Assembly: GCF_036075115.1 (NCBI RefSeq)
Contig: NZ_CP107958.1
Coordinates: 6,572,001 to 6,636,000 of the forward strand
Direction: 5' to 3'
Source of the DNA: Streptomyces sp. NBC_00377
GTDB taxonomy: Bacteria > Actinomycetota > Actinomycetes > Streptomycetales > Streptomycetaceae
Length of the DNA stretch: 64,000 nt
Below the pieces are notes generated by a model. The model was not told the origin of the DNA, searched no databases, and worked only from the letters and a program-made list of their open reading frames with translations. Below are positions 50,014-58,947 of this stretch, piece by piece (the stretch's first letter is position 1; each line of letters opens with the position of its first letter). The position numbers and the translations under genes were made by a program.

Positions 50014-51702
50014 ATGAGCCAGCAGCCCGCAGCCCCGGCCCCCACTACCACCTCGGCTGTCACCACCGTCGCCAAGCGCCGTGACTGGTGGCGGGACGCG
50101 GTGATCTACCAGGTGTACCCGCGCAGCTTCGCCGACAGCAACGGCGACGGCATGGGCGACCTGGAAGGCGTACGCTCCCGCCTCCCCTACCTGCGCGACC
50201 TCGGCGTGGACGCCGTGTGGCTCAGCCCCTTCTACGCCTCCCCCCAGGCCGACGCCGGCTACGACGTCGCCGACTACCGCGCGGTCGACCCCATGTTCGG
50301 CAACCTCCTGGACGCCGACGCGCTGATCCGCGACGCCCGCCGGCTGGGCCTGCGGATCATCGTCGACCTGGTCCCCAACCACTCCTCCGACCAGCACGAG
50401 TGGTTCAAGCGGGCGCTGCGGGAAGGGCCCGGATCGTCGCTGCGTGACCGCTACCACTTCCGGCCCGGCAAGGGCGCGAGCGGCGAACTCCCGCCCAACG
50501 ACTGGGAGTCCATCTTCGGCGGCCCGGCCTGGACGCGCGTCACCGAGCCGGACGGCACCCCCGGCGAGTGGTACCTCCACCTCTTCGCGCCCGAGCAGCC
50601 CGACTTCAACTGGGACCACCCGGCGGTGGGGGACGAGTTCCGCTCCGTCCTGCGCTTCTGGCTGGACATGGGCGTCGACGGCTTCCGCATCGACGTGGCC
50701 CACGGCCTGGTCAAGGCGGCGGGTCTGCCGGACCTCGGCGCCCACGACCAACTCAAGCTGCTGGGCAACGATGTCATGCCGTTCTTCGACCAGGACGGCG
50801 TCCACGAGATCTACCGCCAGTGGCGGCTCATCCTCGACGAGTACTCCGGCGAGCGCATCTTCGTCGCCGAGGCGTGGACCCCGACCGTCGAGCGCACCGC
50901 GAACTACGTCCGCCCCGACGAACTCCACCAGGCCTTCAACTTCCAGTACCTGGCCACCGAGTGGGACGCGGCGGAGCTGCGCGAGGTCGTCGACCGCACC
51001 CTGGAGGCGATGCGCCCGGTCGGCGCCCCCGCCACCTGGGTGCTGTCCAACCACGACGTGACGCGGCACGCCACCCGCTTCGCCAACCCGCCCGGCCTCG
51101 GCACCCAGATCCGCACGGCGGGCGACCGCGAGGTCGGCCTGCGGCGCGCGCGGGCGGCCACGCTGCTGATGCTGGCGCTCCCCGGCTCGGCGTACGTCTA
51201 CCAGGGCGAGGAACTCGGCCTCCCGGACGTCGTCGACCTCTCCGACGAGGTGCGCCAGGACCCGGCGTACTTCCGTGGCGCCGGGCAGGACGGCTTCCGT
51301 GACGGCTGCCGCGTCCCGATCCCGTGGACGCGTGAAGGCTCGTCGTACGGCTTCGGCGACGGCGGCAGCTGGCTGCCCCAGCCGTCCGGCTGGGGCGAGT
51401 TGAGCGTCGAGGCGCAGGAAGGGGTGCCCGGTTCGACGCTGGAGCTGTACCGCTCGGCCTTCGCAGTCCGCCGCTCGCGGCCCGACCTGGGCGCGGGCGA
51501 CTCGGTGGAGTGGCTGAAGGCGCCGGAGGGCGTACTCGCTTTCCGGCGCGGGGAGTTCGTCTGCGTGACGAACACGACCGGGGAGTCGGTGACGACGCCC
51601 GCGTACGGACGGGTGCTGCTCGCGAGCGGTGAGGTGAGCGAGACGGACGGCGGCGAGGCGAAGCTGCCGGCGGACACGACGGCCTGGTTCAGCACGGTCT
51701 GA
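50014..51702 (+). CDS. aglA: Intracellular alpha-glucosidase AglA (GH13)
   Basis: A 562-residue GH13 enzyme with no signal peptide, splitting imported maltose and maltodextrins to glucose. Catalytic residues: nucleophile D227 (GFRIDVAHG), acid E286 (FVAEAWT), transition-state D348 (SNHDVTRH). The start motif DAVIYQVYPRSFAD is that of oligo-1,6/alpha-1,4-glucosidases. Placed after malEFG as in S. coelicolor; same direction but with a 222-bp gap, which can hold its own promoter. Confidence 0.94.
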   Translation: MSQQPAAPAPTTTSAVTTVAKRRDWWRDAVIYQVYPRSFADSNGDGMGDLEGVRSRLPYLRDLGVDAVWLSPFYASPQADAGYDVADYRAVDPMFGNLLDADALIRDARRLGLRIIVDLVPNHSSDQHEWFKRALREGPGSSLRDRYHFRPGKGASGELPPNDWESIFGGPAWTRVTEPDGTPGEWYLHLFAPEQPDFNWDHPAVGDEFRSVLRFWLDMGVDGFRIDVAHGLVKAAGLPDLGAHDQLKLLGNDVMPFFDQDGVHEIYRQWRLILDEYSGERIFVAEAWTPTVERTANYVRPDELHQAFNFQYLATEWDAAELREVVDRTLEAMRPVGAPATWVLSNHDVTRHATRFANPPGLGTQIRTAGDREVGLRRARAATLLMLALPGSAYVYQGEELGLPDVVDLSDEVRQDPAYFRGAGQDGFRDGCRVPIPWTREGSSYGFGDGGSWLPQPSGWGELSVEAQEGVPGSTLELYRSAFAVRRSRPDLGAGDSVEWLKAPEGVLAFRRGEFVCVTNTTGESVTTPAYGRVLLASGEVSETDGGEAKLPADTTAWFSTV

Positions 51703-51747
51703 CAGCCCCTCGGGGGGAGTCCGGAAGTTCTTGCATCAACTTCGCAC

Positions 51748-51775
51748 GGCCCGCTGCCTTTTCAGGCGGCGGGCC
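51748..51775 (+). terminator. Terminator after aglA
   Basis: GGCCCGCTGCC pairs (one G:U) with GGCGGCGGGCC, loop TTTTCA, then TTT: the closest to a classical Rho-independent terminator in the window. Confidence 0.75.
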
Positions 51776-51793
51776 TTTAACATCTCCGTCACC

Positions 51794-51820
51794 GCAAGAT
51801 TGCTGAAATGTTTCAGCAAG
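51794..51820. promoter_or_regulatory. Operator candidate of the amylase gene
   Basis: TTGCTGAAA and TTTCAGCAA form a perfect 9-2-9 palindrome (51800-51819); GCAAG also appears at 51794 and 51816, 22 bp apart. Half-sites agree with those at malR/malE, suggesting MalR control. A further CTTGC is at 51730. Confidence 0.6.
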
Positions 51821-51848
51821 CGCCTTCAACGGAGAAGGACATCCCCAC

Positions 51849-53225
51849 ATGGCAAGCAGCAGACCGCTTTCGGGCGCCCTCGCCCTGGCCGCCGCGGCCG
51901 CCGTCATGGCCCCCACCGCCGCGTCCGCCACCCCGCCCGGCACCAAGGACGTCACCGCCGTCCTCTTCGAATGGAACTTCGCCTCGGTCGCCAGGGAGTG
52001 CACGAACACCCTCGGCCCCGCCGGCTACGGCTACGTGCAGGTCTCCCCGCCCGCCGAGCACATACAGGGCTCGCAGTGGTGGACGTCGTACCAGCCGGTG
52101 AGCTACCGGATCGCGGGCCGCCTGGGCGACCGCACGGCGTTCCAGAACATGGTGAACACCTGCCACGCGGCGGGTGTGAAGGTCGTCGTGGACAGCGTCG
52201 TCAACCACATGTCCGCGGGCAGCGGCACCGGCACCGGCGGCTCGTCGTACACGAAGTACGACTACCCGGGCCTGTACTCGTCCTACGACTTCGACGACTG
52301 CACGTCCCGCATCAGCAACTACGGCGACCGCTGGAACGTGCAGCACTGCGAACTGGTCGGACTCGCCGACCTGGACACCGGCGAGGACTACGTCCGCAAG
52401 ACGGTCGCCGGGTACCTGAACGACCTCCTCACCCTCGGGGTCGACGGCTTCCGCATCGACGCGGCCAAGCACATCGACACCGCCGACCTGGCCGACATCA
52501 AGTCACGGCTGACGAAGCCGGGTGTGTACTGGAAACAGGAGGTCATCTACGGCAGCGGGGAGGCCGTCCAGCCGACCGAGTACACCGGCAACGGGGACGT
52601 CCAGGAGTTCCGCTACGCCTACGACCTCAAGCGGGTCTTCAACAACGAGAACCTCGCCTATCTGAAGAACTACGGCGAGGGCTGGGGCTACCTGAACAGC
52701 TCGGTCGCGGGCGTCTTCGTGGACAACCACGACACCGAGCGCAACGGATCGACCCTCACCTACAAGGACGGCGCGAACTACACGCTCGCCAACGTCTTCA
52801 TGCTCGCGTACCCGTACGGCGCCCCGGACATCAACTCCGGTTACGAGTGGTCGAACGCGGACGCGGGACCGCCCGACGGCGGTGCGGTGAGCGCCTGCTG
52901 GCAGAACGGCTGGAAGTGCCAGCACGCCTGGCCGGAGATCATGCGCATGGTCGCCTTCCGCAACGCCACGCGGGGCGAGCCGGTCGGCAACTGGTGGGAC
53001 AACGGCGGTGACGCGATCGCCTTCGGGCGGGGCGCGAAGGGCTACGTGGCCATCAACCACGAGAGCGGCTCCCTGAACCGCACCTTCCAGACCGGGTTGT
53101 CCGCGGGCACCTACTGCAACGTACAGAACAACACGACCGTCACCGTGAACTCCTCGGGACAGTTCACGGCGACGCTGGGCGCCAACACGGCGCTGGCGCT
53201 CTACGCGGGCAAGTCCAGCTGCTGA
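51849..53225 (+). CDS. Secreted alpha-amylase (GH13)
   Basis: A 458-residue exported endo-amylase that cuts alpha-1,4 bonds of starch. The signal peptide ends near residue 28 (ASATPPG). Catalytic residues D204 (GFRIDAAKH), E231 (KQEVIYG) and D295 (FVDNHDTER) are intact, and the C-terminal all-beta domain follows; there is no starch-binding CBM20, unlike many streptomycete amylases of over 560 residues. GGAGAAGGA lies before the ATG. Between aglA and the pullulanase gene, with its own operator. Confidence 0.94.
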   Translation: MASSRPLSGALALAAAAAVMAPTAASATPPGTKDVTAVLFEWNFASVARECTNTLGPAGYGYVQVSPPAEHIQGSQWWTSYQPVSYRIAGRLGDRTAFQNMVNTCHAAGVKVVVDSVVNHMSAGSGTGTGGSSYTKYDYPGLYSSYDFDDCTSRISNYGDRWNVQHCELVGLADLDTGEDYVRKTVAGYLNDLLTLGVDGFRIDAAKHIDTADLADIKSRLTKPGVYWKQEVIYGSGEAVQPTEYTGNGDVQEFRYAYDLKRVFNNENLAYLKNYGEGWGYLNSSVAGVFVDNHDTERNGSTLTYKDGANYTLANVFMLAYPYGAPDINSGYEWSNADAGPPDGGAVSACWQNGWKCQHAWPEIMRMVAFRNATRGEPVGNWWDNGGDAIAFGRGAKGYVAINHESGSLNRTFQTGLSAGTYCNVQNNTTVTVNSSGQFTATLGANTALALYAGKSSC

Positions 53226-53237
53226 GCCGGTCGGTGA

Positions 53238-53281
53238 GGCAAGGGTCGTGAAAGTTCTTTCTCGTTCTTTCACGACCCTTG
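53238..53281. terminator. 16-bp perfect stem-loop after the amylase gene
   Basis: GCAAGGGTCGTGAAAG pairs without mismatch with the sequence ending at 53281; loop of 12 nt. A terminator, and because its ends are GCAAG/CTTGC, perhaps also an operator for the pullulanase gene. Confidence 0.8.
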
Positions 53282-53293
53282 CTGTAAAGCTTG
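53277..53293. promoter_or_regulatory. CTTGC direct repeat before the pullulanase gene
   Basis: CTTGC at 53277 and 53289, 12 bp apart, the same half-site as in the malE and amylase promoters. Likely MalR contact. Confidence 0.45.
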
Positions 53294-53390
53294 CGTCGGC
53301 GATACCGTCGCGCGGGCGCCCGGCGACGAAGCCGTCCCGCGGCGTCGGGGTCGGACCCAAGAGAGCCGCATTCGCAAGGAGTTCCCGCCT

Positions 53391-56300
53391 GTGACACCGA
53401 GATGGCCGGCGCCCCCGACGCGCCGCACCACGCCGAACGCCCGACGGGTCGCGGCCGTCACCGTGGCCGCGCTGGCCGCGGCCCTCGTGCAGCCCCTCGC
53501 GGCGCACGCGGACAGCCCGCCCCCACCGCCGTCCGACGCGAAGCTGGCGGCCGCACCCGCCCGCCACGACGACACCCGTGAGCAGTTCTACTTCGTCATG
53601 CCGGACCGCTTCGCCAACGGGGACCCCTCCAACGACAGGGGCGGGCTCACCGGCTCGCGGCTGTCCACCGGTTACGACCCCACCGACAAGGGCTTCTACC
53701 AGGGCGGCGACCTCAAGGGCCTGACACAGCGCCTCGACTACATCAAGGGCCTCGGCACCACCTCCATATGGATGTCGCCGATCTTCAAGAACGAGCCCGT
53801 GCAGGGCGCCGGCAAGGGGGGAGCATCGGCCGGCTACCACGGCTACTGGATCACCGACTTCACCCGGGTCGACCCGCACTTCGGCACCGACAAGGACCTG
53901 GAGACCCTCATCTCCAAGGCGCACGCCAAGGGCATGAAGGTCTTCTTCGACGTCATCACCAACCACACCGCCGACGTCGTCGACTACGACGAGAAGTCCT
54001 ACTCCTACCTCTCCAAGGGCGCCTTCCCCTACCTGACGAAGGACGGCGAGCCCTTCGACGACGCGGACCACGCCGACGGCGCCGAGCCGTTCCCCCCGGT
54101 GGACGCCGACTCATTCCCCCGCACGCCGACGGTGCCCGCCGCGAAGAAGAACACCAAGGTGCCGTCCTGGCTCAACGACCCGACGATGTACCACAACCGC
54201 GGCGACTCCACCTACGCCGGCGAGTCCACCACGTACGGCGACTTCTCCGGCCTCGACGACCTGTGGACCGAACGTCCCGAGGTCGTCAGCGGGATGGAGA
54301 AGATCTACCAGCGGTGGGTGCGCGACTTCGGCATCGACGGCTTCCGGATCGACACCGTCAAGCACGTGAACATGGAGTTCTGGACCCAGTGGGCGACGGC
54401 CCTGGACACCTACGCGGCCGAGCACGGACGCGACCACTTCTTCATGTTCGGCGAGGTCTACTCCGCCGACACGTCGATCACCTCTCCCTACGTCACCCAG
54501 GGCCGCCTGGACGCCACCCTCGACTTCCCCTTCCAGGAGGCGGCCCGCCAGTACGTCTCCCAGGGCGGCAGCGCCCGCAAGCTCGCCTCGGTCTTCGCCG
54601 ACGACTACAAGTACACGACCGACAAGGCCAACGCCTACGAACAGGTCACCTTCCTCGGCAACCACGACATGGGCCGCATCGGGTACTTCCTGAACCAGGA
54701 CAACCCGAAGGCCGACGACGCCGGACTCCTCGCCAAGGACCGGCTCGCCAACGAGCTGATGTTCCTCAGCCGCGGCAACCCGGTCGTCTACTACGGCGAC
54801 GAGCAGGGCTTCACCGGCGCCGGCGGCGACAAGGACGCCCGCCAGACCATGTTCGCCTCCCTTACGGCCGACTACCTCGACGACGACGAGATCGGCACCG
54901 ACCGCACCCACGCGAGCGACGCCTACGACACCCGCGGCCCGCTGTACCGGCAGATCAGCGCCCTCTCCCAGCTGCGCCGGGCGAACCCCGCCCTCACCGA
55001 CGGCGTCCAGACCGAGCGCTACGCGGCCGACGGCGCCGGCGTCTACGCCTTCTCCCGCAACGGCACCGGCAAGGACACCACCGAGTACGTGGTCGCCTTC
55101 AACAACGCCGACGGGGCACGGGCCGCGACCTTCGCGACCGGCACCGCGAACACCGGGTTCCGGGGGATCTACGGCACCACGAAGACGGTCGCCGCCGGCG
55201 CCGACAAGAAGATCACCGTGACCGTCCCGGCGGGCTCGGCCGTCGTCCTCAAGGCCACCCGCAGGCCGCCCGCCCCGGCCACCGCGCCGACCGTGTCCCT
55301 GCACGCGCCCGCTCCCGGCGCGATCGGGACCGTCACACTCGATGCCGATGTCGACGGGGGCCGGCTCAACAGGGTCGTCTTCGCCGCCCAGACGGGCAAC
55401 GGGAAGTGGCGGACCCTGGGCTCCGCCGACCACGCCCCCTACCGGGTCACCCAGACCGTTCCCGCGGACGTGCCCGCGGGAACGGCCCTGCGCTACAAGG
55501 CGGTCGTGATCGACTCGGCCGGACGCACCGCCGGTGCCACCGCGGCCTCCGTCACCGGCGCCCCGCCCGTCGAGGAGCCCCCCACCGCCTCCTCCCGTGA
55601 CTACGCGATCGTCCACTACAAGCGCACCGACGGCGACTACACCGACTGGGGCCTGTACGCCTGGGGCGACCTCGCCGACGGCGAGTCGACGACCTGGCCG
55701 GACAGCCACCCCTTCACCGGCCGTGACGCCTACGGGGCCTTCGCCTACGTCAGGCTGAAGCCGGGCGCCTCGTCCGTCAGCTTCCTCGTCATCGACAAGG
55801 ACGGCGACAAGGACGTCTCCGCCGACCGCACGATCGACGTCACCCGGACCGGCGAGGTCTGGATCGAGCAGGGCAAGGACGGCGTCGTCACGGAACGGCC
55901 CGGCCTCCCCGCCCAGGACACCGCCAAGGCCGTCCTGCACTACCACCGCGCCGACGGGAACTACGACGGCTGGGGTCTGCACACCTGGACGGGCGCCGCG
56001 GCCCCGACCGAGTGGTCCGCCCCGCTGAAGCCCACCAGGACCGACGCCTACGGCGCGGTCTTCGAGGTGCCGCTCACCGCCGGTGCCACCGGCCTGAGCT
56101 ACATCCTCCACAAGGGCGACGAGAAGGACCTCCCCACTGACCAGTCGCTGGACCTGACCGCGAACGGCCATGAGGTGTGGCTGCTGAACGGGCAGGAGAA
56201 GTATCTGCTCCCGCAGCCGGCCGGTTCGGCCGCGGCCCTCGACCTGACGACGTCCAAAGCGGTCTGGATCGACCGGAACACCGTCGCCTGGAACGGCTCC

Positions 56301-58841
56301 GAGGCCGCCGCCTCGACCCAGTTGCTGTACAGCCGGGACGGTTCGATCGCGGTCCGCAACGGCACGCTCACCGGGTCGGCCAAGTGGCTCCGTCTGACGA
56401 AGACCGCCCTCACCGACGCCCAGAAGGCGAAGTACCCGCACCTCAAGGGGTACACCGCCTGGGCCGTCGACCCGCGCGACCGGGACCGGGTACGTGAGGC
56501 GCTGAGCGGTCAGGTCGTCGCCTCCCAGCGCGCCGTCGGGGGCACCTCCCAGGCTTCCGGCTCCGGGGGAGGGGCGGTACTGGCGGCGACCGGCGTGCAG
56601 ATCGCCGGCGTGCTGGACGACCTGTACGCCGGTGCGACCGGGGCGCGCCTCGGGCCGGTCTTCCACGACGGCCGCCCCACCCTGGCCGTCTGGGCGCCGA
56701 CGGCGCAGCAGGTGTCGCTGGAGCTCGACGGCTCCACCGTGAGAATGAAACGCGACGACGCCACGGGTGTCTGGTCCGTGACCGGCCCCAGGTCCTGGAA
56801 GAACAAGCCCTACCGGTACGCCGTGACGGTGTGGGCGCCCGGTGTCGGCAAGATCGTCACCAACAAGGTCACCGACCCCTACTCGGTCGCCCTCACCACC
56901 GACTCCGAGCGCAGTCTCGTCGTCGACCTGGACGACAGGTCCCTCGCCCCCGGCGGCTGGTCGACGCTCACCAAACCCAAGGCCGTCCCGCTGAAGGACG
57001 CCCAGATCCAGGAGCTGCACGTCCGGGACTTCTCCGTCGCGGACACCACTGTCCCGGCCGAAGACCGCGGCACCTACCGGGCCTTCACGGACCGGGAGAG
57101 CGACGGCTCGAAGCACCTGCGGGAGCTGGCCGCGGCCGGCACCTCGTACGTCCACCTGCTCCCCGTCTTCGACATCGCCACCATCGCCGAGAACAAGGCC
57201 GCGCAGGCGACCACCGACTGCGACCTCGCCTCCTACCCCGCCGCCTCCGACAAGCAGCAGGCGTGCGTGACCGCCGTCGCCCCGAAGGACGCCTACAACT
57301 GGGGGTACGACCCGTACCACTACACGGTCCCCGAGGGTTCGTACGCCACCGACCCGGACGGCACCGGGCGGACCGTCGAGTTCCGCGAGATGGTCAAGGC
57401 GCTGAACCAGGACGGCCTCAGGGTCGTCATGGACGTGGTCTACAACCACACGGCGGCGAGCGGCCAGGCGGCGACCAGCGTCCTCGACCGAATCGTGCCC
57501 GGCTACTACCAGCGGCTGCTCGCCGACGGTTCCGTCGCGAACAGCACCTGCTGCGCCAACACCGCGACGGAGAACGCGATGATGGGCAAACTGGTCGTCG
57601 ACTCCATCGTCACCTGGGCCAAGGAGTACAAGGTCGACGGCTTCCGCTTCGACCTCATGGGGCACCACCCGAAGGCCAACATCCTGGCGGTGCGCAAGGC
57701 GCTCGACGCGCTCACCACCGCCAAGGACGGCGTCGACGGAAAGAAGATCATCCTCTACGGCGAGGGCTGGAACTTCGGCGAGGTCGCCGACGACGCCCGG
57801 TTCGTGCAGGCCACCCAGAAGAACATGGCGGGCACGGGCGTCGCGACCTTCTCCGACCGGGCACGTGACGCCGTGCGCGGCGGCGGCCCCTTCGACGAGG
57901 ACCCCGGCGTCCAGGGCTTCGCGTCCGGGCTCTACACCGACCCCAACTCCTCGACCGGCAACGGTACTCCGGCCGAGCAGAAGGCCCGGCTGCTGCACTA
58001 CCAGGACCTCATCAAGGTCGGGCTGTCCGGCAACCTCGCCGCGTACCGCTTCACCGGCACCGACGGCAAGGAGGTCACCGGCGCCCAGGTCGACTACAAC
58101 GGCGCCCCGGCCGGCTACGCGGACGCACCCGGCGACGCCCTCGCCTACGTCGACGCGCACGACAACGAGTCACTGTTCGACGCGCTGACGTACAGGCTGC
58201 CCGCGGACACCCCGGCGGCCGACCGCTTCCGTATGCAGGTCCTCGCCATGGCCACCGCCGCGCTCTCCCAGGGCCCGGCCCTGTCCCAGGCCGGCACCGA
58301 CCTGCTGCGCTCCAAGTCCCTGGACCGCAACTCCTACGACAGCGGCGACTGGTTCAACGCGATCCACTGGAACTGCGCCGCAGGCAACGGCTTCGGGCGC
58401 GGGCTGCCGCCGGCCGTCGACAACGCCTCCAAGTGGCCTTACGCCGAACCACTGTTGAAGTCGGTCGCAGTCGCCTGCCCGCAGATCACCGCGACCTCCG
58501 CCGCCTACCGGGATCTGCTGCGCATCCGTACCACGGAGAAGGCGTTCTCCCTCGGCGCGGCCGCACAGGTGCAGTCGGCGCTGTCCTTCCCCCTGTCGGG
58601 GAAGAACGAGACACCCGGGGTGATCACCATGCAACTCGGTGACCTCGTCGTCGTGTTCAACGCGACACCGGCGCCGGCGAAGCAGACGGTCGACGCGCTC
58701 GCCGGGACGGGATACCGCCTGCACCCGGTACAGGCCGGGGGCGCCGACCCCACCGTCCGCGCCGCGTCGTACCTGACGGGATCCGGCACGTTCACCGTGC
58801 CGGGACGCACCGTGGCGGTCTTCTCCCGCACCGCGTCCTAG
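53391..58841 (+). CDS. Secreted amylopullulanase: alpha-amylase fused to type I pullulanase
   Basis: An 1816-residue exported enzyme. Signal peptide to about residue 44. First GH13 module: D321 (GFRIDTVKH), E355 (FGEVYS), D426 (GNHDMG). Then a beta-rich spacer, two CBM41 pullulan/starch-binding modules (from about 738 and 846, each HYxRxDGxYxxWGL), CBM48 (about 1089), and a pullulanase GH13_14 with YNWGYDP (1302-1308), D1421, E1458 and D1591. It can cut alpha-1,4 and alpha-1,6 bonds and release maltodextrins for MalE. Start is GTG 53391, AAGGAG 11 nt before. Confidence 0.95.
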   Translation: MTPRWPAPPTRRTTPNARRVAAVTVAALAAALVQPLAAHADSPPPPPSDAKLAAAPARHDDTREQFYFVMPDRFANGDPSNDRGGLTGSRLSTGYDPTDKGFYQGGDLKGLTQRLDYIKGLGTTSIWMSPIFKNEPVQGAGKGGASAGYHGYWITDFTRVDPHFGTDKDLETLISKAHAKGMKVFFDVITNHTADVVDYDEKSYSYLSKGAFPYLTKDGEPFDDADHADGAEPFPPVDADSFPRTPTVPAAKKNTKVPSWLNDPTMYHNRGDSTYAGESTTYGDFSGLDDLWTERPEVVSGMEKIYQRWVRDFGIDGFRIDTVKHVNMEFWTQWATALDTYAAEHGRDHFFMFGEVYSADTSITSPYVTQGRLDATLDFPFQEAARQYVSQGGSARKLASVFADDYKYTTDKANAYEQVTFLGNHDMGRIGYFLNQDNPKADDAGLLAKDRLANELMFLSRGNPVVYYGDEQGFTGAGGDKDARQTMFASLTADYLDDDEIGTDRTHASDAYDTRGPLYRQISALSQLRRANPALTDGVQTERYAADGAGVYAFSRNGTGKDTTEYVVAFNNADGARAATFATGTANTGFRGIYGTTKTVAAGADKKITVTVPAGSAVVLKATRRPPAPATAPTVSLHAPAPGAIGTVTLDADVDGGRLNRVVFAAQTGNGKWRTLGSADHAPYRVTQTVPADVPAGTALRYKAVVIDSAGRTAGATAASVTGAPPVEEPPTASSRDYAIVHYKRTDGDYTDWGLYAWGDLADGESTTWPDSHPFTGRDAYGAFAYVRLKPGASSVSFLVIDKDGDKDVSADRTIDVTRTGEVWIEQGKDGVVTERPGLPAQDTAKAVLHYHRADGNYDGWGLHTWTGAAAPTEWSAPLKPTRTDAYGAVFEVPLTAGATGLSYILHKGDEKDLPTDQSLDLTANGHEVWLLNGQEKYLLPQPAGSAAALDLTTSKAVWIDRNTVAWNGSEAAASTQLLYSRDGSIAVRNGTLTGSAKWLRLTKTALTDAQKAKYPHLKGYTAWAVDPRDRDRVREALSGQVVASQRAVGGTSQASGSGGGAVLAATGVQIAGVLDDLYAGATGARLGPVFHDGRPTLAVWAPTAQQVSLELDGSTVRMKRDDATGVWSVTGPRSWKNKPYRYAVTVWAPGVGKIVTNKVTDPYSVALTTDSERSLVVDLDDRSLAPGGWSTLTKPKAVPLKDAQIQELHVRDFSVADTTVPAEDRGTYRAFTDRESDGSKHLRELAAAGTSYVHLLPVFDIATIAENKAAQATTDCDLASYPAASDKQQACVTAVAPKDAYNWGYDPYHYTVPEGSYATDPDGTGRTVEFREMVKALNQDGLRVVMDVVYNHTAASGQAATSVLDRIVPGYYQRLLADGSVANSTCCANTATENAMMGKLVVDSIVTWAKEYKVDGFRFDLMGHHPKANILAVRKALDALTTAKDGVDGKKIILYGEGWNFGEVADDARFVQATQKNMAGTGVATFSDRARDAVRGGGPFDEDPGVQGFASGLYTDPNSSTGNGTPAEQKARLLHYQDLIKVGLSGNLAAYRFTGTDGKEVTGAQVDYNGAPAGYADAPGDALAYVDAHDNESLFDALTYRLPADTPAADRFRMQVLAMATAALSQGPALSQAGTDLLRSKSLDRNSYDSGDWFNAIHWNCAAGNGFGRGLPPAVDNASKWPYAEPLLKSVAVACPQITATSAAYRDLLRIRTTEKAFSLGAAAQVQSALSFPLSGKNETPGVITMQLGDLVVVFNATPAPAKQTVDALAGTGYRLHPVQAGGADPTVRAASYLTGSGTFTVPGRTVAVFSRTAS

Positions 58842-58897
58842 CCGGACGCGGCGCAGCCCCCTGGAGACGCCCTGGACAGGGGCATTACCTTGGTGGG

Positions 58898-58919
58898 GCA
58901 GACCTTGAATCCGGTCTGC
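58898..58919 (+). other. Small inverted repeat before the SpoIIE-type gene
   Basis: GCAGACC / GGTCTGC with an 8-nt loop, 56 bp after the pullulanase stop and 28 bp before the next ATG. A weak terminator or an operator. Confidence 0.4.
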
Positions 58920-58947
58920 TCCACCGGGGGAGTCCGAGGGTTGACAG

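Noticed and set aside
54111..58160. A 1349-codon open frame on the minus strand under the amylopullulanase gene
   Set aside because: It is the antisense shadow of a gene with three confirmed catalytic motifs; low-complexity Gly/Val/Arg text and no ribosome site.
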